DNA of 36,542 bases from UBA1426 sp052034085 (GCA_052034085.1 JBPOJA010000028.1:1-36542), one strand, 5' to 3'. Positions 1 to 8,647 are shown, counted from the stretch's first letter. The notes: generated by a model from the sequence alone, not told the origin. Numbers and translations are program-made.

Positions 1-49
1 ACTATTTAGTTTCCAAGGTGCTTGCCGTCTCTTCTTGAGTGGCTTAATT
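1..49 (-). other. 5' leader of a stable RNA (probably rRNA) operon, running off the left edge
   Basis: Read on the minus strand, the segment downstream of two tandem near-consensus promoters contains the string ACCTTGGAAACTAAATAG. This resembles the ACCTTGAAAACTGAATA-type sequence common in the leaders and spacers of Firmicute rRNA operons. No open reading frame starts here. The 16S gene itself would lie left of base 1 and is not visible, so the rRNA assignment is inference. A tRNA operon is the alternative. Confidence 0.55.
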
Positions 50-78
50 AGTATATACCTTTCAGCCTCCCTTGTCAA
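50..78 (-). promoter_or_regulatory. Promoter P2 of the leftward stable RNA operon
   Basis: On the minus strand TTGACA (73-78) is followed after exactly 17 bp by TATACT (50-55). Transcription would begin near base 43 and leave the window to the left. The perfect -35 box and the second, similarly spaced promoter upstream are typical of rRNA operons. Confidence 0.75.
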
Positions 79-114
79 ACACTTTCTTTTGACTCCCTCT
101 GCGACAGCTCCATC

Positions 115-143
115 AGAATAGCACCACACTTTTTCCTTGTCAA
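115..143 (-). promoter_or_regulatory. Promoter P1 of the leftward stable RNA operon
   Basis: On the minus strand TTGACA (138-143) and TATTCT (115-120) are separated by 17 bp. It lies 65 bp upstream of P2 and points the same way. Together they form a tandem pair divergent from the nhaC promoter. Confidence 0.72.
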
Positions 144-182
144 TACCCTTTTTTTATCTTTTTGCGATTGTTTCCTATTCTC

Positions 183-211
183 TTGACGATATAATTGTGC
201 GGGAGTATAAT
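183..211 (+). promoter_or_regulatory. nhaC promoter
   Basis: TTGACG (183-188), a 17-bp spacer and a perfect TATAAT (206-211). The expected start near 218 gives an untranslated leader of about 55 nt ending in AAAGGAGG before the nhaC ATG. No riboswitch-like fold was seen in this short leader. Confidence 0.82.
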
Positions 212-272
212 TTACGCAGTGTCTATCACACGTTATTATTTTTTTATTTCATATTTATAAAGGAGGAAACAA

Positions 273-1712
273 ATGGGTAAAAAAATTCCGATGTGGCAGG
301 TCCTGCTTGTCATGGTGATTATGCTAGTTCTTTTATTCTTCGAAATCATGCAAGGCAGCGGAGATGCTCACATAGCTTTAGTTTTGGCAGCTGTAATTGC
401 GGCTATTATCGCTGTGCTGAACGGCTGGAAATGGTCTTACATTGAAAAAGGTATTTTAGCAGCTATCGACCGTTCAATGCAGGCCTGCCTGATTCTTATG
501 GTTGTCGGTATGATGATAGGTGCCTGGATTTCAGGCGGCGTTGTACCGGCTATGATTTACTACGGACTTATGATTTTAAAACCTTCTATTTTCCTTGTTG
601 CAGGCTGTCTGCTCTGCTGCATAGTATCCCTGGCAACGGGAAGCTCCTGGACCACAGCCGGCACCATAGGTGTTGCCTTAATCGGCGTAGGCATGGGCCT
701 CGGCATCAATCCGGCCATGACTGCCGGTGCCATCGTATCGGGTGCATATTTCGGAGACAAAATGTCACCTCTCTCCGATACAACGAACCTAGCTCCCGCT
801 ATTGCAGGTTCCAATTTATTTGAACATATCAGACACATGGTCTACACAGTTACACCTTCCCTGCTCCTGGCGCTTATCCTGTATGGTATTCTGGGAGCCG
901 GTCACGGAAAAGGCGAAGTGGATTTAAGTGTTGTCGCAATGATTATGGATGGAATCCAGGAAGAATTTTTCATTTCGCCAATACTTTTGCTTCCGCCCGT
1001 TTGTGTTATCTTAATGGTTGCATTTAAAATGCCCGCTCTTCCCGGACTGATTGGAGGAACAGCATTGGGTGTCGTATTTATGGCAGTTCAAGGTGTATCA
1101 CCTGTTGACTGGGGCACAGTGCTCAACTACGGTTATGAATCTGCCAGCGAAATTGAGGAAGTTGCGGATCTTCTGACCAGAGGCGGCATGCAGGATATGA
1201 TGTGGACTATTTCCCTTATCATGTGCGCCATGACCTTCGGAGGCGTAATGGACTCCACCGAGCAGCTGAGATCTCTGGCAGAGGCTCTGTTGAAAGTTGC
1301 CAAGGGTGTCGGTTCACTGGTTACCATCACGGTATTTTCCTGCATCTTTGTCAATATCGTTGCCTGTGACCAGTATCTGGCCATCATTCTTCCCGGAAGA
1401 ATGTACAAAGAAGCTTTTGAAGACAGAAGATTGAAAGCAAAGAACCTTTCCCGCTGCCTGGAAGATGCCGGAACTATGACATCAAGTTTAGTTCCATGGA
1501 ACACCTGCGGGGCTACTATGTCCAAGTTCCTCATGGTTCCCACCTTCACCTATCTACCTTATGCATTTCTCAACCTGTTTAATCCGCTGATTTCGATTAT
1601 TTACGGGTTTACAGGATTCACGATGCATAAGATGACGGAAGAAGAATACCAGGCCATTCTTGAACAGAGAGAACTTGACAAACAACTGGCCCTTAAAGCC
1701 CTGGAAGCTTAG
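273..1712 (+). CDS. nhaC: Na+/H+ antiporter, NhaC family
   Basis: A 479-residue polytopic inner-membrane protein expected to exchange cytoplasmic Na+ for external H+. Hydrophobic segments run almost from end to end, starting at residues 8-25. The family signature GAYFGDKMSPLSDTTN lies near residues 157-172, and an earlier ATGSSWTTAGT segment is also typical of NhaC. Length fits the family (about 450-500). The start is supported by AAAGGAGG just upstream of the ATG. The gene is monocistronic: it has its own TTGACG/TATAAT promoter and a strong hairpin terminator after the stop. The exact substrate cannot be read from sequence, since related carriers can use other ions or amino acids, but the signature favours the antiporter. 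Confidence 0.9.
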   Translation: MGKKIPMWQVLLVMVIMLVLLFFEIMQGSGDAHIALVLAAVIAAIIAVLNGWKWSYIEKGILAAIDRSMQACLILMVVGMMIGAWISGGVVPAMIYYGLMILKPSIFLVAGCLLCCIVSLATGSSWTTAGTIGVALIGVGMGLGINPAMTAGAIVSGAYFGDKMSPLSDTTNLAPAIAGSNLFEHIRHMVYTVTPSLLLALILYGILGAGHGKGEVDLSVVAMIMDGIQEEFFISPILLLPPVCVILMVAFKMPALPGLIGGTALGVVFMAVQGVSPVDWGTVLNYGYESASEIEEVADLLTRGGMQDMMWTISLIMCAMTFGGVMDSTEQLRSLAEALLKVAKGVGSLVTITVFSCIFVNIVACDQYLAIILPGRMYKEAFEDRRLKAKNLSRCLEDAGTMTSSLVPWNTCGATMSKFLMVPTFTYLPYAFLNLFNPLISIIYGFTGFTMHKMTEEEYQAILEQRELDKQLALKALEA

Positions 1713-1740
1713 ATAAGCTCAGCTTTATAGAATTCAAACA

Positions 1741-1773
1741 GGGGGCGCCCAGGCGCTCCCTTAAGTTTTTTAT
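1741..1773 (+). terminator. Rho-independent terminator of nhaC
   Basis: A GC-rich hairpin at 1741-1760 (GGGGGCGCC paired with GGCGCTCCC, one G-T pair, tight loop) is followed by a T-rich tract at 1766-1775. It lies 29 bp after the nhaC stop. The opposite strand lacks a good T tract after the hairpin, so it is a poor terminator for the convergent addA. Confidence 0.85.
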
Positions 1774-1796
1774 TTACCCAACCCTGACCATCCGGA

Positions 1797-4700
1797 TTAA
1801 AATATTTTCAGATATCTATCAGAGCTGACCAGATAAAGATAAGCCTCTTTGACCTTTAGTTTTCCAACTTTTTCTAGTGCTTCTTTATATAATTCCAGCT
1901 GCATCCCATAGGTTTCACGCAAGCTTGTCTCTCTTTCAGGGCTTCCGTCATCGTAGTCAGTTTTATAATCCACCAGCACATATTCATTGCCTTCTTTAAA
2001 ATAGGCATCTATGATTCCCTGCACCATAACCTTTTCACCATCTATCTCTTTGACAAGGTTAAAGGGTGACTCTCTGTAAATTTCACCGGATTTCTGCATC
2101 CTTTTAAACAGAGCCGATTCAGTGAATTTCATGATTTTTGCTGCGGAAATTAAATCAGCATGCTCTTTACTTATGATGTTGTCAGTCACCAGACTGTCTA
2201 AATAGCCCTTAACATCATCTGCCGAAACTAATAATTTATCCAGAGGCAAATGTTCGAGCACTGTATGATAAGCCTTTCCTCTGTTGGTTGCCTTTGAATC
2301 TGCGCTGACGCCCACGTGTCTTCTTGTTTTGAGTCCTCTTTTGTTCAATTCTGACACGCTGTATTTGCCTTTATTTTTTGTCGCCTCCATAAAAGGATAG
2401 GACCATTCAAATCTGTTTTTTACCAGGGCCGCCATCTCAGGGTTTTCAGTAAATTCAGTCTGCACTTCCTTTGATTTGTCTGATTCATCTACCACTAAAT
2501 CTCTGCTCTTGTGAATTACTATATCCTTAATGCTTTTTGCATTCGCTTCATTAGTGACTCCCAAAGCTGACAAAATCATTTCAAGATAGCTTTTGCTTTC
2601 CCCGATGCCGCTTCTGCCGGTAAGCAGAGCCTTTTCCAACAGCCGGTCGGGGTTTTTATCATTTCCCACCAATATGAGTTTGTCCTGGGCCCTGGTCATT
2701 GCCACATAAAGGATTCTTATTTCCTCTGCCAAAGCCTCTCTCCTGATTCTGCTGTCAATCAGTTTCTGCAAAATCGTCTTTCTATAATAGGCAAGCGATT
2801 CATCCACATATCTAAGACCAAGTCCCAGATCCTTGTGGAGGCTGATGCGTTGACCTCCTTCACGATATAGCTGCTTTCCCAGGCCCGCAAGGATAACAAA
2901 GGGGAATTCCAATCCCTTGCTTTTGTGGACAGTCATAATTCCGACCACATTATCTCCTTCCCCGAGAAGATTGACAGGAGCTGTGGCAATTTTTCTTTCC
3001 CTGACTGCTTCGATATAATTTGTAAAACCGAAGAGACCTTTTCCCTGACTGCTTTCATAAGCCAGGGCCTTATCGGCAAGAGCCCGCAAATTGGCCTGGC
3101 GTTGTTTACCTCCCGGTAAAGCACCAACATAATAATAGAAGTCCGTTTCCATCATCAGGGTCCAGACAAAATCCTTCAGTGCCGAGTATTTTCTTTGCCT
3201 GTTCCATCGAGCAATTTTGTTCAGTATTTGAACGCACTTCATTTTGAGCTCTTCAGAGCCGCCTGCCTCCGCATAATCAAAAAAAGCTTCGGCAAATGAG
3301 GTTGCCGGGCTGCTTCCTCTTATGTCTGCCATCTCCTCAATGCTCAGATCGAAAATTGCGGATCGCAACACACTCAAAAGCGGAAGATCCTGCCTTTTGT
3401 TGTCTATCACCTTTAAGAGATTCAAAAATACCGATACTTCCAGAGAGTCAAAGTAACCATCCCCCGTGTCAACAAAAGCAGGTATGCCATGAAGTTCAAG
3501 CGCCTCTTTGTATTTGTCCGCACTCCCTGCAGCGCTTCTTAGAAGTATCACCATATCTTTGTAGTCCAGTTTTTTTTCTTCTCCCGCTTTGACATCAAAA
3601 TATGGCAAGCCTCTATTTCTTTTAATTAATGAGGCAACCAGCATGGCTTCAGATTCCACCCGGCTCAAATCATCATCGCTATCTTTTTCATAGTCAACAA
3701 GATGAAATTCAAGATCATGTTCCAGCGGGCCCTCATACGGTACTCCCTTGTATAAAGCTGCGGCATCATCGTAATCCATGCCTGCCGTATCTTCATTCAT
3801 CAAAAATCCGAAAAGCTGGTTGACACCGTCAATAATGGGAGCTTTGCTACGAAAATTTTTATTCAGGTCAAGTTTGATTCCGTCAGGATCCGCATTTTCT
3901 TTCAGTTTTTGGTATTTTTTTATGAATATTTCAGGCTCCGCCAACCTGAATTTATATATGCTCTGTTTAACATCACCTACCATAAAAAGATTGTCGGGTT
4001 TTTGTATTTTACGTATTAGAGCCTCCTGCACCAGATTACTGTCCTGATACTCATCCACAAAAATGAATTTAAATTTCTCCCTGTATTCTCCTGCAGCTTC
4101 TTCATGTGACAAAATTTCCAATGCGAAATGCTCGATGTCTGAAAAATCCAGCAGAGCTTTCTCCCTTTTCTTGCCACTGTAGATGCTATGAAAATCTATA
4201 ACCAATGCCCTCAGTATTTCAGCAACTTTTTTAGTGGCCGCTATTTCTTCCGCATAAAATTCCAAAGATCCATAGACAGATGTTTTTTTGAGATTTTTAA
4301 AAGCTGCCTTTGCCCTGTCCCGAAGAAAAGCAACACTTTCTTTTATGGGCTCATACAATTCTTTTTCGTCCCCCGATGCCGAGAACTTTTCAAAGGCAAA
4401 AGTCTCCATAAGCTGTCTTCCCGCCTCATAGCTCTCAGCGAATGTTTTCTGTATCCGGATTATACCCGACAGATCTCTTTCTGCCTTCAGCTGCAGCCCT
4501 GTCAGCCCACGGCTTCTCAGCATGTCATGCACTCTGGTCAGATTATCGGCAATTCCGACCAGGCTTCTTTCAATATAAGCAATCAGTTCATCATAGACTG
4601 GCGATTCTTGGAATCCTGCTTCCTTAAACTGAAGTTCCTCCACCTTTTGCTCAAGCCAGGCAAAGGGTTCAGCCATGCTCAGGATAAAATTGTATACTGT

Positions 4701-5177
4701 GCCGATCATCTGTTTGACGCTGTCTTCACTTCTGCTCGTTCCGTACATTTTGAGAAAATATAAAAAATCGGGATCGTCATTTTCGAAATGCTTTTCAAAC
4801 AGTTGATCCATTGCCTCATTTTGCAGAAGTATCCTTCGCTCGTCATCGCAAACAGAAAAACCTGGCTCCAGATCTATAAGATGAAAATACCGCCCGATAA
4901 TATCCAGAGCAAAGGCATGAAAAGTCCCGATGTGGGAATTCTGAATAAGCTCAATCTGCTCTGGCAATGCATTAACAATTTTTTCTTTCATTTCCGATGC
5001 TGCGGCATTTGTAAATGTGAGAACAAGAATTTCATCCAGGCTGATTTTTTCTTCAAGCAGTATTTGTTTAATGCGTTCGACCAGTACCGCCGTCTTGCCT
5101 GAGCCGGCGGCTGCCGAAACCAATATGCTTTTATCCCGGATTTGGATTGCTTCGTTTTGCTCTGTTGTCCAGTTCAT
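1797..5177 (-). CDS. addA: ATP-dependent helicase/nuclease subunit A (AddA)
   Basis: An 1126-residue UvrD/Rep-type superfamily 1 helicase with a C-terminal RecB-like nuclease. With AddB it processes double-strand DNA ends for RecA loading. Walker A AAGSGKT is at residues 23-29 and the Walker B/motif II DEYQDS near 372. A helicase motif with TVHKSKGLEFP lies in the second half. The nuclease signature (GIIDAYF...LVDYKTD) is near residues 1055-1077, so the nuclease looks intact. Length matches the family. The addB partner, usually directly upstream, is absent: the neighbour is the divergent gpmI. The ribosome-binding site (GAAAGAG) is weak. Transcription probably starts from an extended -10 element overlapping the gpmI promoter. 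Confidence 0.94.
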   Translation of the reverse strand: MNWTTEQNEAIQIRDKSILVSAAAGSGKTAVLVERIKQILLEEKISLDEILVLTFTNAAASEMKEKIVNALPEQIELIQNSHIGTFHAFALDIIGRYFHLIDLEPGFSVCDDERRILLQNEAMDQLFEKHFENDDPDFLYFLKMYGTSRSEDSVKQMIGTVYNFILSMAEPFAWLEQKVEELQFKEAGFQESPVYDELIAYIERSLVGIADNLTRVHDMLRSRGLTGLQLKAERDLSGIIRIQKTFAESYEAGRQLMETFAFEKFSASGDEKELYEPIKESVAFLRDRAKAAFKNLKKTSVYGSLEFYAEEIAATKKVAEILRALVIDFHSIYSGKKREKALLDFSDIEHFALEILSHEEAAGEYREKFKFIFVDEYQDSNLVQEALIRKIQKPDNLFMVGDVKQSIYKFRLAEPEIFIKKYQKLKENADPDGIKLDLNKNFRSKAPIIDGVNQLFGFLMNEDTAGMDYDDAAALYKGVPYEGPLEHDLEFHLVDYEKDSDDDLSRVESEAMLVASLIKRNRGLPYFDVKAGEEKKLDYKDMVILLRSAAGSADKYKEALELHGIPAFVDTGDGYFDSLEVSVFLNLLKVIDNKRQDLPLLSVLRSAIFDLSIEEMADIRGSSPATSFAEAFFDYAEAGGSEELKMKCVQILNKIARWNRQRKYSALKDFVWTLMMETDFYYYVGALPGGKQRQANLRALADKALAYESSQGKGLFGFTNYIEAVRERKIATAPVNLLGEGDNVVGIMTVHKSKGLEFPFVILAGLGKQLYREGGQRISLHKDLGLGLRYVDESLAYYRKTILQKLIDSRIRREALAEEIRILYVAMTRAQDKLILVGNDKNPDRLLEKALLTGRSGIGESKSYLEMILSALGVTNEANAKSIKDIVIHKSRDLVVDESDKSKEVQTEFTENPEMAALVKNRFEWSYPFMEATKNKGKYSVSELNKRGLKTRRHVGVSADSKATNRGKAYHTVLEHLPLDKLLVSADDVKGYLDSLVTDNIISKEHADLISAAKIMKFTESALFKRMQKSGEIYRESPFNLVKEIDGEKVMVQGIIDAYFKEGNEYVLVDYKTDYDDGSPERETSLRETYGMQLELYKEALEKVGKLKVKEAYLYLVSSDRYLKIF

Positions 5178-5202
5178 GGCTGTCTCTTTCTTGGGATTTT
5201 TC

Positions 5203-5231
5203 TTTTCATTATAGCAGATTTTTGTTATACT
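5203..5231 (+). promoter_or_regulatory. gpmI promoter
   Basis: TTTTCA (5203-5208), a 17-bp spacer and TATACT (5226-5231). The predicted start near 5238 coincides with an upstream in-frame ATG at 5239. This argues that translation begins instead at the ATG at 5266, which has a Shine-Dalgarno sequence. Confidence 0.6.
5208..5216 (-). promoter_or_regulatory. Extended -10 element for addA
   Basis: On the minus strand TGC TATAAT matches an extended -10 (TGnTATAAT). There is no convincing -35 at 17 bp, as expected for an extended -10 promoter. It overlaps the gpmI promoter on the other strand, so the two polymerases should compete. Confidence 0.5.
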
Positions 5232-5265
5232 TTATTGCATGTTTAATGGTAAGGAGAAAATCATA

Positions 5266-6798
5266 ATGAACAATATGCTGCTGATACTGGACGGTTTCGG
5301 AATCAATGATAATCAGGCCTGTGTAAATGCCATAAAAATGGCTGAAAAACCCAATCTGGACAGGCTTTTTGCCCAATACCCCAATACCATCATCAATGCA
5401 TCGGGCCTGTCAGTGGGTCTGCCTGAAGGGCAGATGGGGAATTCCGAAGTGGGCCATTTGAACATCGGTTCAGGAAGGATTGTGTATCAGGATCTGACCC
5501 GAATAACAAAATCTATTGAAGATGGCGATTTCTTTGAAAATCCTGTGTTGCTTGCAGCCGTAAACCATGCAAAAGAGCACAATTCCACCCTGCATCTTAT
5601 GGGACTGTTATCAGACGGGGGTGTTCACAGTCACATCAGCCACTTGTTTGCACTGATTGAGCTGGCCAAAATGAAAGGGCTTAAAAAAGTATATGTGCAT
5701 GCATTCCTGGACGGGAGGGACGTACCTCCGGACAATGCGGAAGAATACATAACAGAACTTGAAAACTTCATGAATCAGGAAGGGCTGGGCAAAATCGTAA
5801 GTATATCCGGCAGATATTATTCCATGGACAGAGACCGCCGTTACGAGAGAACGCAGATGGCCTATGATGCCATTACCTGCGGCAAGGCTCCGAAAATTTC
5901 CACGGCAAGTGAAGCTATGAAAAGATCCTACGCAGAGGGAATTACCGATGAATTTGTTAAGCCTGTGCTGATTGAAAACAACCCGGACGTGGATGCATTG
6001 GTGAAAAACAATGACAGTATAATTTTCTTCAATTTCAGGCCTGACCGTGCCAGACAATTGACCAGAGCCATTGTAGACCCAAACTTCAACGGATTTGACA
6101 GAAGCTGTCATCCTGAAGGCATTTATTTTGTATGTATGACCGAATATGACAGCGAAATGCCCAATGTCCATGTAGCATACGGTCCGGATTTTCTAACCAA
6201 CACCTTCGGAGAATACATTTCTAAACTGGGCTATACACAGCTCCGCATAGCCGAAACCGAGAAATATGCTCATGTAACCTTTTTCTTCAACGGAGGAGTG
6301 GAGGCTCCCAACCCAAATGAGGACAGGGTTCTTATTCCTTCCCCCAAGGTTCCTACTTACGATCTCCAGCCGGAGATGAGCGCACAGGGAGTGACAGATA
6401 AAGTAATCGAGTTAATACTGGCTAAGAAATACGATTTCATAATTTTAAATTTCGCAAATCCGGATATGGTGGGACATACAGGTAACATACCCGCCGTAGT
6501 CAGAGCCATAGAGTTTTTAGACGGCTGCGTGGCAAAAATAGTCACTGCGCTGCAGGAAACGGGCGGTCAGCTGATTCTTACAGCAGACCACGGCAATGCC
6601 GATTGCATGAAAAATCCTGACGGAACCGTGGTAACGGCTCATTCTTCAAACCCGGTCCCATTCCTGGTAATAGCTCACGACAATGTGAAATTAAAAGAGG
6701 GGGGAATACTTGCCGATGTGATTCCCACCCTTCTTGATCTGGCCGGTATAGCGAAACCCCGGGAGATGACTGGGCACAGCCTGCTAATCAGGAGCTGA
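5266..6798 (+). CDS. gpmI: 2,3-bisphosphoglycerate-independent phosphoglycerate mutase
   Basis: Interconverts 3- and 2-phosphoglycerate in glycolysis and gluconeogenesis, using two divalent metals (typically Mn2+) and a phosphoserine intermediate. It is a 510-residue cytoplasmic enzyme. The metal-site LDGFG is at residues 8-12, and the catalytic serine is Ser60 in GNSEVGH. Later metal and substrate motifs are NFRPDRARQLT, PDMVGHTGN and TADHGNAD. The start at 5266 is chosen because AAGGAG (5251-5256) lies 9 bp upstream and the product then matches the family length. An in-frame ATG at 5239 adds nine residues but lies at the predicted transcription start. The stop directly abuts the stop of the convergent cobO. 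The gene stands alone rather than in the gapdh-pgk-tpi operon common in Firmicutes. Confidence 0.96.
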   Translation: MNNMLLILDGFGINDNQACVNAIKMAEKPNLDRLFAQYPNTIINASGLSVGLPEGQMGNSEVGHLNIGSGRIVYQDLTRITKSIEDGDFFENPVLLAAVNHAKEHNSTLHLMGLLSDGGVHSHISHLFALIELAKMKGLKKVYVHAFLDGRDVPPDNAEEYITELENFMNQEGLGKIVSISGRYYSMDRDRRYERTQMAYDAITCGKAPKISTASEAMKRSYAEGITDEFVKPVLIENNPDVDALVKNNDSIIFFNFRPDRARQLTRAIVDPNFNGFDRSCHPEGIYFVCMTEYDSEMPNVHVAYGPDFLTNTFGEYISKLGYTQLRIAETEKYAHVTFFFNGGVEAPNPNEDRVLIPSPKVPTYDLQPEMSAQGVTDKVIELILAKKYDFIILNFANPDMVGHTGNIPAVVRAIEFLDGCVAKIVTALQETGGQLILTADHGNADCMKNPDGTVVTAHSSNPVPFLVIAHDNVKLKEGGILADVIPTLLDLAGIAKPREMTGHSLLIRS

Positions 6799-7326
6799 TC
6801 AGTTTTCCACACCCACCCTGGCCATAACTCCCTGGTTGTAGTAATGCTTGATTTCTTTCATTTCTGTAACCAGGTCCGCCCTGTCGATTATTTCCTCGGG
6901 AGCATATCTTCCTGTAAGTATAACCTCGGTTCCTTCAGGTTTTAAATCAAGGACATCTAAAACATCCTGCACCTCCAGAAGTTTGAAGTAAAGCGTTGTG
7001 TTGATTTCATCAAAAACTACCATCTGGTAATCGCCGGATGAAAGAACTTCCCTCATCCTTTCCAGACCCCTTCTGGCGTTTACGTAATCGCTTTCGCTTG
7101 GTTTGCCTGTAAAGAATTCGGGGGTGCCGAACTGTTCCATGGTAAAGTTCTCAAATATTTCTCGCATCTTTAATTCGCTATACTCCTGACCCTTCATAAA
7201 CTGACCGAAAAACACCCTGTTCCCTGCGCAAAGGCTCCTGACACTTATACCTAGGGCTGCAGTGGTCTTTCCCTTTCCGTTACCCGTATATACCTGTATA
7301 TAGCCTTTGCCTATTCCTTTTCCCAT
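6799..7326 (-). CDS. cobO: Cob(I)alamin adenosyltransferase, CobO/BtuR family
   Basis: Transfers the adenosyl group of ATP to cob(I)alamin to make adenosylcobalamin. The 175-residue product has the P-loop GNGKGKTT at residues 15-22, a FDEIN strand, ILTGR and the family C-terminus with DLVTEM, KHYYNQGV and ARVGVEN. The start at 7326 is chosen because it gives the family length, has an AAAGGTG site upstream and avoids overlap with the flavoprotein gene; the frame stays open further upstream but that part is unlike the family. It follows the flavoprotein by 32 bp and is probably co-transcribed with it. No other cobalamin genes are nearby, so it may serve salvage. Confidence 0.9.
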   Translation of the reverse strand: MGKGIGKGYIQVYTGNGKGKTTAALGISVRSLCAGNRVFFGQFMKGQEYSELKMREIFENFTMEQFGTPEFFTGKPSESDYVNARRGLERMREVLSSGDYQMVVFDEINTTLYFKLLEVQDVLDVLDLKPEGTEVILTGRYAPEEIIDRADLVTEMKEIKHYYNQGVMARVGVEN

Positions 7327-7358
7327 ATTTTGCACCTTTCCTTTCCTGTCAATCCGGA

Positions 7359-8609
7359 CTAATAATTTTTGCAGGCGCTTACGCCTGCCACATAGCCTGA
7401 ACTCCATGCCCACTGCAAGTTCCATCCTCCGCAGGGGCCATCCACATCCAACAATTCCCCGGCAAAAAACAGGCCCGGGCATATTTTGGATTCCAGTGTA
7501 TTGCTGTTTACTTCAGAGTTGTTAATGCCCCCTGCCGTCACCTGGGCTTCTACCCATCCCTTGGTGGCTCTTACATGATGAATCCTCCGTTTTAACAATG
7601 TTGCCAGTTCAATAATCCTGGACTCATCGACTGCTGCTATCCGTTCGCTTTCCATTATGCCGCTTTCCTTTAAGTAAATTGCAATAAGTTTATCAGGTAT
7701 CAGGGTTCTCAGCAAAGCCTCTCCTTGTGAGCCGGCCAGGGCTATCTTCCTGTCCTTGAAAATATTCACAAGTTCCGCCTCTGAAATATCAGGAAAAAGA
7801 TCAAGAGATATAATGTAGTTTTTGGAATTTCCCTCCATATATCTGCTGAGCTGAAAAATGCATATACCCGAAAGGCCTTCTTCGAAAAACTGCACTTCCC
7901 CTCTTTCCCTGATCACTTCTTCTTTGTTGTCACTTTCATCAATCCGGAACAGCTTCACCTCTGCTTTTGCACGCACACCCTTAATTCTTTCCCTTGCACC
8001 TTCCTCTGTTATTACCTGAACCAGAGCGGGTCTTGCAGGGATCAGACTGTGACCAAGTTTTTTTGCAAAACCGTAGCCATCACCTGTGGAACCGAATCTC
8101 AGTCCGGCCTTGCCGCCTGTGGCTAAAACAACAGCCTCGCTTACAATTGTGTCCCTTTCCAGTTTCACCTCGAAAAATTTATCTTTCCTGGTCAAAGCTT
8201 TCACTTCGCGGTTTAACAAAAGATCCACCTCTTTAAGGTGCAGGCGGTCGACCATTGCCTGCACAAAAGATGAACCCTCCAAAGAATGGGGATAGATTCT
8301 GCCTTCTTCCTGAACTATGGGATAGATTCCCATGCTTTTGAAATATTCCAAAGTTTGTTCCGGGCCAAATATTTCGAATATGTTTCTGACCAGAGACCGG
8401 CCTCCCGGCGAATAATCTTTCCAGCCGCAGTTGGTGTTGGAATAATTGCACTTTCCATTGCCGGTTGCAAGAACTTTCCTGCCCAAAACTCTGTTTTTTT
8501 CTATTATGACAATATCTTTGCCCGGAATTTCATCGGATGCGGAAATCCCGGCCATCAGCCCGGATGCTCCCCCTCCTATTATTGCAAGCCTGTAAAATTG
8601 AGTACTCAT
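7359..8609 (-). CDS. HI0933-like NAD(P)/FAD-dependent oxidoreductase
   Basis: A 416-residue soluble flavoprotein of the HI0933/BaiN (aminoacetone oxidase-like) family. The FAD-binding GGGASG is at residues 12-17, a GRKVLATGNGKCN segment follows, and a second nucleotide motif ATGGKAGLRFGSTGDG lies mid-protein. The C-terminus carries PGLFFAGELLDVDGPCGGWN and a final WSSGYVAG, both family hallmarks. Known relatives include a flavin enzyme implicated in bile acid reduction in gut clostridia, but the substrate here cannot be predicted. There is no credible Shine-Dalgarno sequence before the ATG. Instead a near-consensus promoter ends 9 bp upstream, which suggests a leaderless transcript. Confidence 0.9.
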   Translation of the reverse strand: MSTQFYRLAIIGGGASGLMAGISASDEIPGKDIVIIEKNRVLGRKVLATGNGKCNYSNTNCGWKDYSPGGRSLVRNIFEIFGPEQTLEYFKSMGIYPIVQEEGRIYPHSLEGSSFVQAMVDRLHLKEVDLLLNREVKALTRKDKFFEVKLERDTIVSEAVVLATGGKAGLRFGSTGDGYGFAKKLGHSLIPARPALVQVITEEGARERIKGVRAKAEVKLFRIDESDNKEEVIRERGEVQFFEEGLSGICIFQLSRYMEGNSKNYIISLDLFPDISEAELVNIFKDRKIALAGSQGEALLRTLIPDKLIAIYLKESGIMESERIAAVDESRIIELATLLKRRIHHVRATKGWVEAQVTAGGINNSEVNSNTLESKICPGLFFAGELLDVDGPCGGWNLQWAWSSGYVAGVSACKNY

Positions 8610-8618
8610 TTCCCGTCA

Positions 8619-8647
8619 ATTATATAAGGGGAGGAATAGACCGTCAA
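8619..8647 (-). promoter_or_regulatory. Flavoprotein promoter implying a near-leaderless mRNA
   Basis: On the minus strand TTGACG (8642-8647), 17 bp and TATAAT (8619-8624). Only 9 bp separate the -10 box from the ATG at 8609, so the normal start (near 8612) leaves about 1-4 untranslated bases. Confidence 0.72.

Noticed and set aside
4188..4763. 191-codon open frame antisense to addA
   Set aside because: It lies wholly within addA, is rich in Phe/Ser/Cys typical of antisense frames and has no start signal.
5611..6171. 186-codon open frame antisense to gpmI
   Set aside because: Composition is that of a shadow frame, there is no ribosome-binding site or recognisable family, and gpmI is certain on the other strand.
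7327..7482. Longer N-terminus for CobO
   Set aside because: The added 52 residues overlap the flavoprotein gene, do not look like the family and would make the protein too long.
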